DNA from: Stentor coeruleus
Taxonomy: Eukaryota > Ciliophora > Heterotrichea > Heterotrichida > Stentoridae
Assembly: GCA_001970955.1 (NCBI GenBank)
Contig: MPUH01000161.1
Span: 28,421-92,420 of the forward strand
Length of the DNA stretch: 64,000 nt
Direction: 5' to 3'
Part shown: piece by piece, positions 29,901-40,314 of the stretch
Layout of the letters: each line of letters starts with the position of its first letter
How positions within the stretch are numbered: the stretch's first letter is position 1
Translations under genes and position numbers: made by a program
Notes under the pieces: model-generated
Databases searched by the model: none
The model's input: the letters and a program-made list of their open reading frames with translations, nothing else
What the model was told of the DNA's origin: nothing

Positions 29901-31218
29901 CCAATGCTGGCCAATCAAATATATAACAGGAGACGATGATGTGATATTATTAGCTTCAGCATGTTTAAATATTTCAGTATTTGATATATATTGGGAAAAC
30001 AATTATTATCGAAACTCCAGTACAATTGAAAACTTTTTAACCATATGGAAAATCAATAAACAAACTTATGAAGTTCTCGACATTTATAACCATAAAATCA
30101 ACTTTAGCCCTCAAGCTTTACAAGTTATTACTGATAATTACAGTGTTTTTACAATTTTACTTATAAACAATTTAGCTATTTATTATATGCCTTCAACTAG
30201 TAACAATAATATATACCGAGTATCATATTTATGGTCACAAGGATCACTTACAATACAAAGCAAAGAGTTGATAAATTTTTATTCTTTAGGACTTTATTCA
30301 TTTTATGCTGTATCAGTTGATGGTTATTATATAGATTGTTTATATATAGCTGTTGCTGAATATCGGCATGGATTGTTTTTACTTAAAGTTATTAATGAGA
30401 CTGCAGTTATCCATAGTTATGCAAATTCAGATTCTAATGATCCTTTGGTTTCTGTTGGAATGGCATATAAGATTATTTTTACAGTTAGTCAATCAGGATT
30501 ATTAGTCAATTATCGCCTTAATAATAATGCTGAACTTGTATTTAATGTTCAACGCTTTCCTTTTACAACAGTAGATAGTGAAATCAGGTCTGTAACCTCA
30601 TCTGTAACTTTTAGTGAAGAATTTTACTTCCAATATATAGCATATCCTGTTGTATATGACAATAGCTATTATAAATACAGGCTTATTGATACTTATACTT
30701 CCTTTGCTAACTGTCTAATTAGAGATGTACTTTTTCTCAATGGTACTTTAAGCACATTATTCAATACTAATATAGAAGCTGTTTTTATAGATAAGAACAC
30801 AGTATCATTTATTGTTAATAATGTTGATATTGTGTGTTTGTTTTTAGATGATTATGTTTTAGAATGCCCACAGATGACGGAGGATTATTATAACAAAATG
30901 GTGGATAAGTGGAATACTTCGGAGTTTGATTTTACGGTTGTTGCAGGAAATGATAATAATAAACTCTCGATGGGAGAAATTCATCTTAGTGTTACTATGA
31001 AAAGTGAACATAAAGATGATGATGTTAGTAGTACACCTTGGTGGATATTTTTAGTTATTGCGGCAGGGATTTTTATTGTATTGATTATAACTGTGAAGTT
31101 GGTTTATAAATGCATTTTTAGGAAATGGAAAATTAGGAAGATGAGACTGGAAAGCCAAGTTGGCCAAAATCGCCCAAATACTTTGATATTGAATTTTTCA
31201 TTGTATGAGGATAAGTAA
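26917..31218 (+). CDS. Giant type I membrane glycoprotein, tandem member 2
   Basis: A 1,433-residue paralogue beginning only 131 bases after member 1, with its own signal peptide (MLIFMLFFSSLSQ). The three motif positions are conserved: LNLYDYFFGEYLTF at 34-47, VYDYISGRNMSFE near 483 and MLDIFTGNNMELSL near 893. The shared stretch YPNQTNTDIYPQ precedes the third motif. The transmembrane helix (about 1375-1398, WWIFLVIAAGIFIVLIITV) is followed by a 32-residue basic tail, RKWKIRKMRLES. Members 2 and 3 are clearly closer to each other than to member 1 across the entire length, including the tail. Function is unknown; family, topology and repeat structure are read from sequence. Confidence 0.87.
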   Translation: MLIFMLFFSSLSQNVELIQELGEILLMESESVKLNLYDYFFGEYLTFSSNSSGLNMPGPLKIKESQKHSYHKPYSDPIIGSEFLVFDSENTTYLIDFQGSILFLYTISSSKQILSYESSADIGFPISQVTYWDNLGQLNLLVLCQSSKNLVFLLDFPEIQNSDVMLIPLWDLYYIKGLKTCNFVNTTFISFVGNTYSDHGMLLIYDFTEPLLPNLIYYVQHPYEDINEKFVPIDLISIIYDDTLTQLVVLNEVFGLEVIIFNNYIFSTTARIQLTEFSCLINMHRVTSKVYSNVEYNFFPISVSTCKGVVVVDFFSNMPMFFLKGVNESGSIFGALNVVAIDNIFFYMLSNFAFVIAIDRGTSQDLIYYLNLTKEVSSSAGYLKWTVFFIENSYVLIASDSKSITLYSLNFSLPTAEISRYCGDEEINITASNYLNKSVSSVLKINQLDNFDIIEFIYAYRLRECNDTEIQVIFEGFSQLIDFPVYDYISGRNMSFEFIQYIYDDNFAIVPGDFAKVSYKTQIPINSTCQQILFTKMQYFLVYTDSIEIYSSIDSKFIQTISVENLILTYAIGNYVFMTFYNSSGNYLEVYTFGRIDVVETQVMCNFLQMVLDTLICAGDKLLQMFAIYSGLINSSSTYTFPLSLNTQIISIALFVFDPELFKSHLYVLTSDGEITLFSLNNNLPSFNLIQSFSVTDFSSILASQQHLYVITDYSIDIYLNMQIIRSIPFTQKIVLSYLLMNFVYAITEDGELVMVDGLQSVMNSYFWETNVEKNCTFSNPWFDSKNKPLFGFLCQDQNSEKVFYIYQSKCPNHYDVSYCTISLPLEITLNYPNQTNTDIYPQMILILASNDFSNKDLYVTLDLVVYGQAVALINPDSIKKSISIEYNVGFSDYMLDIFTGNNMELSLFIKNNIIEPDSEYNPLKLKPNLSTTSIYNTTNNDILMGMTSISNTPIIVVATLNGKIIFMNSSSDGQTNKMKTIGFIDIKIFFGSQGQCWPIKYITGDDDVILLASACLNISVFDIYWENNYYRNSSTIENFLTIWKINKQTYEVLDIYNHKINFSPQALQVITDNYSVFTILLINNLAIYYMPSTSNNNIYRVSYLWSQGSLTIQSKELINFYSLGLYSFYAVSVDGYYIDCLYIAVAEYRHGLFLLKVINETAVIHSYANSDSNDPLVSVGMAYKIIFTVSQSGLLVNYRLNNNAELVFNVQRFPFTTVDSEIRSVTSSVTFSEEFYFQYIAYPVVYDNSYYKYRLIDTYTSFANCLIRDVLFLNGTLSTLFNTNIEAVFIDKNTVSFIVNNVDIVCLFLDDYVLECPQMTEDYYNKMVDKWNTSEFDFTVVAGNDNNKLSMGEIHLSVTMKSEHKDDDVSSTPWWIFLVIAAGIFIVLIITVKLVYKCIFRKWKIRKMRLESQVGQNRPNTLILNFSLYEDK

Positions 31219-32005
31219 TAGCAATTTTATAAGGATTAAAGATTAGTTTAGTTAGAATTTTAGAAAGATTCTATTTTAAGGATTGCAATGCTGGGGTGTT
31301 GAGTATATAAAATAGTAGATAAGATGGCTTTGAAAAGGTAAATTACATAAAGTTAAGTTTATCAAATAAGCTGTATATTATAACCCTCTAACTCAAGAAC
31401 TCACTATTTCAAAAGTTTGCTCAAGTTATGAAGTTTCTTATATTATCCATAATACATTTTATAAATTGAAATAACTACCTAATACCTCTTGCTTCTTATT
31501 AGACTTTTTTATAAGTGTTATTTCAGTGAATTCATCATTTTTGCTAAATTGCAGTAATTAAATATAAAATCTATCAACAAGTCAGCTTCTGTATATACAT
31601 ATTTTAACTACAAATCTTATTGAAAATAAATTGTTTTGCCTGATTAAAGGCTGTTCATTATCATAATCTGCAACTAATAAGCCTGCATCTATTTATCAAA
31701 TACTCAATATTTTTCATAGCATTATTAGTCTTAAAACTATCTAACTTTTATTTTTAAAATAGCAATTCTTAAGCCTTTCTTTATAATCTAATATATGCAC
31801 TTCCTACAATAATCTTATTATAACAACAATCCATTATCACTTTATCAAAATTTAAAGCATTAATTCTATCACCCCAATTTTCCACAAACTTCATAACCTA
31901 ATTTCCAATAAAAAATCCCATAAAACTCATCATAATAAAAACCTCAATACTACTAAATTACACAAAAATCCAACTTATTCTTATCTTATAATTTTTCATA
32001 TAAAA
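31219..32005. other. Tandem spacer with possible relic
   Basis: 787 bases between members 2 and 3. On the minus strand 31380-31690 reads as protein-like with TAA/TAG interruptions. The last 200 bases are C-rich and G-poor before the next ATG. Confidence 0.4.
31380..31690 (-). pseudogene. Possible gene relic
   Basis: Minus-strand reading gives LLQFSKNDEFTEITLIKKSN, then KQEVLGSYFNL and NVLWII, with TAA codons between otherwise well-mixed residues, and GLLVADYDNEQPLIRQNN before it. No family is recognised. Chance in A/T-rich DNA is not excluded. Confidence 0.25.
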
Positions 32006-35000
32006 ATGCTAATATCTCTGCTGGCTGTAACTATTTTTGCTCAAGATGTTAATGTGACTGAAGATCTTGGCCTGATTATAATGATGGAGTCTGAAATTGT
32101 CAAATTGAATCTTTATGACTACTTTTCTGGCCAGTATCTAAACTTCCAGTCGAATTCATCGCATTTAATTCTACCAGGACCAATTGAGCTAAAAATTACT
32201 GATAAATTTTCTTATTCAAAGCCTAGCCCAGTCCCTTTAGGGTCAATGCTTCTGACGATTTCCTCAAAAAGCTTGACTTATCTTATAGACTTTCAAGGAT
32301 CATCTTTATACTTGTTTTCAATATCTTCACCTAATCTAGAGTTTTCATATAAGTCTAGTATTGATTTAGGATTTACAATAAGGCAAGTTAGCTATTGGGC
32401 TTATGAAAATAATGAGTATTTATTAGTATTATGCCAGAGCTCTAAGAATTTAGTGTTTTTATTAGATTTCCCTGATATTCTGAGTTCAAAACCTATAATT
32501 ATTCCTCTTTGGGACCTTTATTATATTAATGAACTTAAAACTTGTGATGTTTTTAATAGCACACTTGTACCTTTTATTGGCACTTTTTACTCTGATTTAG
32601 GTGCAATTTTTGTTTATGATTTTTCAGAGCCTTTATGCCCATATTTAGTATATTTTACAGACAGTTTATATGACAATTTTTATTATAAGTTTGTTCCAGT
32701 TGACTTGAAGTTTAATATGTATGATAAAATGAGTATTCAGCTTGTTGTGCTATTAAATGACTTCGGTTTAGAAATATTTTATTTTGAAGCTGATTCATCA
32801 GTGATGATTTATAAACTTAAAATGACTCAGTTTTCATGTTTAAATAGCTTAAATGTAGTGACTAACAAAGATTATACTGAGACTTTAGGAAAATATATGC
32901 CTTTAGCAGTAGCTACATGTAAAGGTGTAGTGATAGTTGATTTGAGTAACTTAGAGTTTTTGTTTTTTCTCGAAGGGATAACTAACATGGGGGTAGAATC
33001 TGAAGTTTTAAATGCTGTTTCTATAGGCAATTATTTTTTTTACATGCTAAATAACTACGCAATTGTTATTGCAGAAGATCGAGGATTAAAACAAGATATT
33101 ATTTATTATTTAAACCTAACTGAATACATAAAAACCTCATCAGGCTATTCAAAATGGTCAATTTTATTATTGCAAACTTCTTTTGTCCTAATCCAAAGTG
33201 ATGGCAAAATCGTTAATTTTTGTACCTTAAGCTTTTCTGAGCCTATAACTGAAATAAACGGTAGCTGTGGTGAAGAGGATATCAACGTTATAGCTTCAAA
33301 TTCTCTTAATAAATCCGCCATCAGTATGTTAAGAATAACCCAACTTGAGAATTTTGACACAATCGAGCTTGTAAACGAACATAGAGTAGTTGAGTTTAAT
33401 AATATACAAGTTCAAGTAATATTTGAAGGTTTTTCACAAGAGATCGATTTCCCTGTTTATGACTATGTTTCAGGTCGTAATATGTCTTTTGAATACAATC
33501 GTTATCATTATGATGATTATTTTTCTATTGTTCCAATGGATTTTTCTAAAGTGTCTTATTTTACAAGTATAAATATTAATGATACTTGCCAACAGGTTTT
33601 GGCTACTTTGGAAATGTTTGCCATTGTTTGTGGTGATATAATAAAGATTTATGATAGTTATAATAGCACTTTGAAAGATATACTTGTTATAGATAACCTT
33701 CAGACTATTAGCATAATTGAAAAATATGTTTATATAGCTTTTTATAATAACTCTGGAAATTATATTGAAGCTTATGGGTTTGAAGATATTGCTACTATTA
33801 AAACTCAGGTGTTATGTAAATTTTTAATTACTAGTTTTGGATTTATAATATGTGCTGGAGAAAATATAATTCAATCCTTTCTTATAGATCCATTATATTT
33901 ATACGATACCTACACTTTCAATTCAATATCCAAGAAAATTATCCTTTCAATTGCCTTAAGCTTTGATTTTTATATATCAATAACTACTTTATACGTACTA
34001 ACAAATGATGATGAAATATTTTATTTTGATTTTTATAGCAAATCTCCTAATCTTAACATTTCTAATAGTTTAACAACTGAAAACTGCAAAACTATTTTAG
34101 CTAATTCTCAGTATTTTCTCTATACAATTAATGAGGATTATATAAATATATACTCAAAAATGGAAATCCTTAAAACCATACCATTTGACTCAAAAATAAC
34201 ATCAGTCTTTTTGCTTAGAAACTTTTTATATGTGACTACTGAAGATGGTGAACTTATTTTGGTTGATAGTCAACAAAGTTTGATGAACTCATATTACTGG
34301 GAAACATTTTTATCAGAAAACTGCACTTTTGCATCTGCTTGGTTTAAATATGGTAATACTTACTTTGGGCTTATATGCAAAATTGAAGGTAAAGATAGTA
34401 TATTCAAAATCTATCTATCTAAATGCCCACAACCTTATCATATTTCATTCTGCACAATAGACTTACCTATAAAAATCAGTTTAAATTACCCAAACCAAAC
34501 AAACACTAACATTTATCCACAAGACATAATAATTACAGCCAAAAATAATCAGAGTAATATGGATCTTATAATAACTCTCAACTTAGTAGTATATGGCCAA
34601 GCAGTAGCTTTAATAAATCCTAATTCAATACAAACTGATTATCATTTAGAATACAATGTGGGACTTACTCAATACATGCTTGATATTTTTACAGGTAACA
34701 ACCTTGAGTTATCTCTTATAATCAACAACAATACCTGTAATGAAAACTCTTTATATGATCCTTTGACATTAAAACCTAACCTTTTTCTTTCAAGTTATTA
34801 CAACTCTTCTGATTATGGGGATTTAATAAGTATTGCATCTTTATTTAACACTCCAATTATAGCAGTTGCTACAAGCCATGGCCAGATAATATTTTTAAAC
34901 ACAACAACTGATGTGAATAATAAAACAATGAAAATAGTAGGTGCTGTAAACATTAAAGACTATTTTGGATTAAATGCTCAATGCAAGACTATTGATTATA

Positions 35001-36292
35001 TCACTAATAATGATCAAGTTATGCTAATAGCTTCAATTTGTGAATATCAAGATATATTCCAGTCATATTGGCAAGGAACTGATGATATGATTTTCAATAT
35101 CACTTATAACACATTAATTATATGGGAAATCAGTAAGTTTGAATACAAAATCTTAAATGTTTATAGATATAAACTTAGTACGTTTTTTGTGTCGTTAAAA
35201 GTTATAACCAATAGCAATCAAGTTTTTACAATAATCTTACTAAGCAATTTAGAAACATATTACATTGCCCATTCTATTAATAATGATATATACAGGATGT
35301 CATTTGTATGGTCCAATACAGAGCTTATTATACAAGACCAGGAGCTTATAAATTTCTATTCTTTAGGGCTTAATTCCTTTTACATCTTTTCAGTTGATGG
35401 ATTCTATACAGATACTTTGTATATATCAGTAGCTGAATATTGGCATGGATTGTTTATGTTAAAAGTGTCAAATGGAATTACAAGAATTCATGATTACATA
35501 AAATATGATATTGATAATCCTTTAGTGTCAATAGGTATGGCATATAGAAGTGTTTATACAGTTAGCCAATCAGGATTATTAACAGAATATCATGTTGACA
35601 GCGACATGAAGCTTAAATTTTATGTTGAAAGATTCCCTTTTACAACCATCACAAGCACTATACAATCAGCGATTTCTTCAGTATTTTTCAGTGAAGATTA
35701 TTATTTCCAATACCTTGTATACCCTGTTATTTATGATTATAACAACTATAAATTCAGGATTATCGACACTTTTACATCTTTTTCAAGCTGTCTTATTCGA
35801 GATGTTCTCTTTCTTGACTTAAACGTTACCACATTTTATAACCCTAATTCTGGAGCTGTTTTTGTTGACCAAAACAAAGTATCATTTATTGTTAATAATA
35901 AAGATATTGTATGTTTGACATTAAATGAATATGTTTTAGAAGCACCTCAGATGTCTAAAGAATATTATAAGAAAATGGTTGATAAATGGAATACATCGGA
36001 TTTTGTATTTACGGTTATAGGGGAAAATGATAATAATAAGCTGTCTATGGGAGAGGTTAATTTGAAAATTACTATGAAAAAAATAGATGATCATGGAAGT
36101 GTTGATACACCATGGTGGATGTTTTTAGTTATTGCTGTAGGGAGTTTAATTGTATTAACTGTGACAGTGAAGATTGTTTATGTGTTTATTTTTAGAAGAT
36201 GGAAAAAGAGAAAGATGAGGATGGAAAGTCTGGTTGAACAGAGGCTTATTAGTGCGGTTCAGTTGAATTGTACTTATTATGAAGAGACTTAA
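32006..36292 (+). CDS. Giant type I membrane glycoprotein, tandem member 3
   Basis: A 1,428-residue paralogue with a signal peptide (MLISLLAVTIFAQ). The same three-module layout is present: LNLYDYFSGQYLNF at 34-47, VYDYVSGRNMSFE near 481 and MLDIFTGNNLELSL near 889. The single transmembrane helix is at about 1370-1393 (WWMFLVIAVGSLIVLTVTV) and the tail (RRWKKRKMRMES) is basic. Cys positions, such as STCKGV/ATCKGV near 300 and QCKTID/QCWPIK after 990, are shared with member 2, supporting a conserved disulphide fold. The three genes point the same way and have no introns. Unequal crossing-over is the likely origin of the array. Confidence 0.87.
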   Translation: MLISLLAVTIFAQDVNVTEDLGLIIMMESEIVKLNLYDYFSGQYLNFQSNSSHLILPGPIELKITDKFSYSKPSPVPLGSMLLTISSKSLTYLIDFQGSSLYLFSISSPNLEFSYKSSIDLGFTIRQVSYWAYENNEYLLVLCQSSKNLVFLLDFPDILSSKPIIIPLWDLYYINELKTCDVFNSTLVPFIGTFYSDLGAIFVYDFSEPLCPYLVYFTDSLYDNFYYKFVPVDLKFNMYDKMSIQLVVLLNDFGLEIFYFEADSSVMIYKLKMTQFSCLNSLNVVTNKDYTETLGKYMPLAVATCKGVVIVDLSNLEFLFFLEGITNMGVESEVLNAVSIGNYFFYMLNNYAIVIAEDRGLKQDIIYYLNLTEYIKTSSGYSKWSILLLQTSFVLIQSDGKIVNFCTLSFSEPITEINGSCGEEDINVIASNSLNKSAISMLRITQLENFDTIELVNEHRVVEFNNIQVQVIFEGFSQEIDFPVYDYVSGRNMSFEYNRYHYDDYFSIVPMDFSKVSYFTSININDTCQQVLATLEMFAIVCGDIIKIYDSYNSTLKDILVIDNLQTISIIEKYVYIAFYNNSGNYIEAYGFEDIATIKTQVLCKFLITSFGFIICAGENIIQSFLIDPLYLYDTYTFNSISKKIILSIALSFDFYISITTLYVLTNDDEIFYFDFYSKSPNLNISNSLTTENCKTILANSQYFLYTINEDYINIYSKMEILKTIPFDSKITSVFLLRNFLYVTTEDGELILVDSQQSLMNSYYWETFLSENCTFASAWFKYGNTYFGLICKIEGKDSIFKIYLSKCPQPYHISFCTIDLPIKISLNYPNQTNTNIYPQDIIITAKNNQSNMDLIITLNLVVYGQAVALINPNSIQTDYHLEYNVGLTQYMLDIFTGNNLELSLIINNNTCNENSLYDPLTLKPNLFLSSYYNSSDYGDLISIASLFNTPIIAVATSHGQIIFLNTTTDVNNKTMKIVGAVNIKDYFGLNAQCKTIDYITNNDQVMLIASICEYQDIFQSYWQGTDDMIFNITYNTLIIWEISKFEYKILNVYRYKLSTFFVSLKVITNSNQVFTIILLSNLETYYIAHSINNDIYRMSFVWSNTELIIQDQELINFYSLGLNSFYIFSVDGFYTDTLYISVAEYWHGLFMLKVSNGITRIHDYIKYDIDNPLVSIGMAYRSVYTVSQSGLLTEYHVDSDMKLKFYVERFPFTTITSTIQSAISSVFFSEDYYFQYLVYPVIYDYNNYKFRIIDTFTSFSSCLIRDVLFLDLNVTTFYNPNSGAVFVDQNKVSFIVNNKDIVCLTLNEYVLEAPQMSKEYYKKMVDKWNTSDFVFTVIGENDNNKLSMGEVNLKITMKKIDDHGSVDTPWWMFLVIAVGSLIVLTVTVKIVYVFIFRRWKKRKMRMESLVEQRLISAVQLNCTYYEET

Positions 36293-37078
36293 GATTAGAA
36301 TTTTTTTAAGGATAAGTTGTTAGAATAAAATATTTGTAATATTTTAATGAATAAATAATATATGTGGAGCAATGATGATAGGATATTATTAGGGTTATTT
36401 TCTTTATGATATTGTAGTTGTTTTATATTATGATCTATGCGAAAGTATTATCAAATAGTTATATTTCATTATATATACTGAATCAAATTATTTATTATAT
36501 TAATCATTGTAAATTTTAATTTTTTATATAGTGATTTATAGCAAGTATAAGGCTATTTATAAATAATTTTAAGAGGGTTTTATAATGCTTGATAATCCCA
36601 TTTTAGAAATCAAATATTTTATATTAAATTATTCAGGAAATTTTAGTACATGAAAAAGTAGATGACTTTTTTAAAATACTATAATCTATTTATCTAGCCT
36701 GTATTTATATAAATATAAAATAAGGTTTTCTTATAAACAGAAATTAATTAAATGCAACAAATCTATGAAAATTTATCAAAAATATGCACGTTATCATACA
36801 AATATTTTATCTAACTTATAAAATGTATTTTTTCTCAACTTTCCATATTTTTTTCAATCAATAAAACTTCAACCCCAACTTTATAATCTGAACTTTCTCC
36901 TAAAAGCATATAAAAAACTCATGTTTTATTATCTCCTAAACTATTACAAATAACCCAATTAATCTATATTTTTAACTAATTCAAATCCCAAAATCTATTT
37001 CTTCATAATCCTAAATCTAAAAGTTCATCTCCATCCTAATTCAGCATAATTTTTCTTTAAACCTAATATTTTTTAATT
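36293..37078. other. Convergent spacer
   Basis: 786 bases. G exceeds C just after the plus-strand gene, then the sequence is C-rich and G-poor from about 36840 to the end of the RING gene. No coding frame or RNA gene seen. Confidence 0.5.
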
Positions 37079-38428
37079 CTAGCTAATATAACTATATCTT
37101 ATAGCCTTAATCACTTCAACTTCATTACGATTAAGCGGCCTATATTTATAAATCTGCTCAATCACCGCTCTACAAATATGACACTTCTTTGTTTTCTTCC
37201 ACATCTGACAGGCACATTCAAAACACACCCCACCATGGCCACAATGCATAAAAATCCCATCAGCTTCATTAACACAACAAATTGTGCATACTTTCCCCCC
37301 ATCAACAGATCCATCAATATATACTGAATTCGCATCTACAGAACTTTTATCTTCTTCAATCTGATCCTCTGAACTTGCATTACTACTCACAAAAAATGTT
37401 GATGATACTTTAATCATAGTCATTGGGTATTCTTGTATATTAATAAGTGCTGGAGGTAAGACAACATTGTTAATGGGAGGTATAAACATATGATTGCTAC
37501 GAATAATTTGTTGATTAGAGTTGAAGTATTTTTCGAACCATGACCTATTTGGATATTACACTATAAGACTATTGAATAAAAAAGTTAGAACGAAAAGTCC
37601 AATACAGTAGAGGAGCATAACAAGGAATGCATTGAGAATTAAGTCGATTTTACCATTTTGAAGATAGATTGTGAGTTCAAAGAAAAAGTACCCTGTACAA
37701 ATTGCTACACCAGTAGAAAAGTAAACCATCCATATCGGACAAATAGAATCAGTGCATGACGCTCGGCCTTTGTGGCTACGATACATGATTTTCCCTGCAA
37801 ATATTATCTCGGCTATTCCTACAAGTATAAGCACTAAGACAAATATCCATACAGGCCAAAATATGTACGGCCACTTCCAAGGTATGAGATTAAGGTCTTT
37901 TAACCCTGAAAATAGCACAGTTAAAGCTAAAATCCAACGAAGACATGCTTCTGACTTACTGGCGAAATTTCTGCACTTTGAGTTGTATTCGCATTTCACA
38001 AGGAAAGTCACGAAGTTGCATATATGCAAAGGTATACAAGTAAGTACAAGAAAAATACCTAAATCAGCTGTGTATATAGACACTAAGATGTAGAAGATAA
38101 AGTTGCATATAATGACAAAAATATCTTTTGCGAAACATCTAGATATATATCTTCCTTGTGTTCTGCAATGCTTTATGATAACCCTTGCAAGCCATACTAA
38201 TTCATAAACTGCTAAAAGAGCATATGGGATGAAATTAAACATTAGACTTGAATAGCTGATTCTTAGTAATAGTAAAAACCCTGCACATACTAAAAAATAC
38301 TCGTACCATATTCTTATCTGTGTTATAACTTCCTGTCGATTAGCTTCAGCTAGTTTTCTTTCTTCTGCTTGCCTATTAGCAATACTATTTTCTGATGATT
38401 CAAAAGCCAAGCGGTTATCTTCGTTCAT
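37079..38428 (-). CDS. Multi-pass membrane RING-finger (C3HC4) E3 ligase, one 15-nt intron
   Basis: The exons are 38428-37560 and 37544-37079, joined over a 15-nt intron at 37545-37559 (GTAATATCCAAATAG), giving 444 residues. Without splicing the frame ends just past the membrane region. With splicing it runs SLIVSWFEKYFNSNQQ straight into the downstream frame. The N-terminal about 290 residues have seven or so hydrophobic segments. The C-terminus carries a C3HC4 RING: CTICCVNEADGIFMHCGHGG, then CFECACQMWKKTKKCHICR. This is the layout of ER or endosomal membrane ubiquitin ligases. The RING binds the E2 and presumably ubiquitinates membrane substrates; the substrate is unknown. Confidence 0.9.
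37545..37559 (-). other. 15-nt intron in the RING gene
   Basis: GTAATATCCAAATAG on the minus strand, GT..AG, 15 bases. It contains an in-frame stop, and removal restores one continuous frame between the membrane and RING parts. Confidence 0.9.
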
Positions 38429-39969
38429 AGTTTTATATGAAAAATATATTTATCAGCATAGTTATAGGATTTAGGGATTAAAAGCATTATAAGATTTAAA
38501 TTTTTAGCATGGCTGACTTGGCTATTTTTTTTTAATTTTGTAGGAAATTCATATTTTTTTTGGATATATTTTAAATAATGTGTATAAGAGTAGTAGATTA
38601 TATATCCCATAAATATGCATTTTTATTAGGTTTATATGAATTGTGAGAAAATTCTGTTTGAGTCTTAGTGAAAATAGAAAAATCACTGTAGCAAATTGCG
38701 TAAGAGAGAAGTGTTGAATGAAATGCATAAACTGTTTAAATATGCTGAAAAATATATTAGGCTAGAAAATCAAGTAAGCATGATTTTGCCTTATTCACAT
38801 AAGTCTATTATTCATATTATCAAAAAAAAAATCATCTTAAATGACTTTAATAAATCCTGCAACTACCAAAATTCTTTAAAACTTAAAAATATAAGAATTC
38901 TGCATTTTAATACAAAGCCCACCAATAAACTAAAGTAAAGGCTAAAATTTGAATTAAATTAGCTTAATTGCCAGTTATCTTTATGGAAACTCATCAAAGT
39001 TATTGACTCCAGCGGTTCCCTTTCAACCTCTCATGCTTATCTATTCTCCAAAAATCCATACCAGAAAACCCACTTTTTTCCCCTACAAATTCATAATGTT
39101 AATCGAAATCACATCAATTTTCTTTTTAAGCTCAATATAACAAATCATAAGTTTTTTTACTAAGTCTTTTTGTTATTCAAATTGTTTGTTGAACTTTTTT
39201 ACTTTAATTTTGGTCTGAATCAGATAATAACTATTGAAACTCTTGGATTTTAGTAAGAAATTATTTACGGAGGATTCAAGATCTTTGCTTTGTATTGAGA
39301 TTATTTGTTTATAATGTTTTAGTTGAGATTTATAACTTTTTATATGTGGTCAGTTTGGCAGAATTAGTTGTGGGTTTCAGAAATATTGAGGAAACTTGAA
39401 ATAGGCTTTTGTTAGTAAATAATTTTGGGTTGAGTTTTTTTTAAGTCAGAAGTTTTAGTTTGGATATTTCTTGATGTTTTGGTATCTTAAAAACAGGGGT
39501 TTTATGGGCTTTTGAGTTTAAGTTTTGGGTTATGATTTGGGAAATAACCTGTAAAAATCTTTTTATGCTGAGTTTCTTTATTTGGACTCTCTATCAGGTT
39601 TTTACTTCTTTAAGAACGATTTTTTCCTCAAGTTTCATAGGTTTTTCTTCTTTGATCATGTTCGTAATTTTTATTATTTTCAAAGTCTTTATGCTTTTAA
39701 CGTACTGTTATAACTCTTACTTTTGCTTAGCCTGAACTTTTTCTTCTGCTTTACTTAGCAATATATATTCTGACTCTTCGTTAATCTTTTTAAAAATCTT
39801 CTAAAGTCAAAGTATATGATTTTTCACCAATTTTTATATGATTTTTGATCTGACCTTTTATCATTCTGAAAATTTTATTAAACAAATTATTAGGTTTAGA
39901 AAATGAATTTGAAGATTGAATAATTCACATATATATAACATTTATAACCTAAGAGTATATAATACAAAT
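38429..39969. other. Long divergent spacer with probable coding relics
   Basis: This is 1,541 bases. A short plus-strand run at 38691-38937 (MHKLFKYAEKYIRLENQVSM from the first ATG) looks protein-like but has no family and no good start. A minus-strand relic covers about 39010-39890. Unlike other spacers, the C-rich part (39001-39120) comes before a second G-rich part (39241-39540), as if a gene once lay between. Confidence 0.4.
39010..39890 (-). pseudogene. Possible coiled-coil gene relic
   Basis: Minus-strand frames read SEYILLSKAEEKVQAKQK, then SPNKETQHKKIFTGYFPNHN, then KVKKFNKQFE, QKDLVKKLMICYIELKKKID. There are about a dozen TAA codons where Gln would suit and at least two frame shifts. 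Helical, Lys-rich; no family recognised. Some of this could be chance in A/T-rich DNA. Confidence 0.3.
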
Positions 39970-40314
39970 ATGGGCAAGGAGTTTATTTTATATTTAGATT
40001 CAAAGAACTTATATATCTGCAAAGACTGTAGGACGCACCTCTCGTCAAAAACTCACGTTATTTCCAAGAACTTTAAAGGCAAGTACGGGAGATCTTTTTT
40101 AATGCATAAGATGGTTAATATTACTGAAGGACCAAGCGAAGAAAAAATCCTACTTACAGGAGTGCATATCGTTAAAGATGTATACTGTAAAGGGTGTAAA
40201 GCTTATGCTGGGTGGACTTATGTCAGGGCTTATGAGATTTCTGAGCAGTATAAAGAGGGAAAGTATATCTTAGAAAGAAATCAAGTACTAAAACTTGAAT
40301 GGGATTCAAATTAG
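39970..40314 (+). CDS. Yippee-family zinc-binding protein (YPEL5-like)
   Basis: A 114-residue protein starting MGKEFILYLDS. The in-frame ATG at 39916 would add 18 poorly conserved residues, so I use 39970, which matches the usual family length and start. The Yippee fold is clear: two CxxC zinc-binding pairs (CKDC near residue 18 and CKGC near residue 74). The segments FKGKYGRSFLMHKMVNI, LLTGVHIVKDVYC and QYKEGKYILERNQV resemble YPEL5 closely. YPEL5 associates with the CTLH/GID ubiquitin ligase in other eukaryotes. That role is from the family, not from this sequence. Confidence 0.93.
   Translation: MGKEFILYLDSKNLYICKDCRTHLSSKTHVISKNFKGKYGRSFLMHKMVNITEGPSEEKILLTGVHIVKDVYCKGCKAYAGWTYVRAYEISEQYKEGKYILERNQVLKLEWDSN

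Noticed and set aside
37079-37489. Stand-alone 136-residue RING protein
   Set aside because: A 15-nt intron joins it in frame to the upstream membrane part; the apparent start Met is internal.
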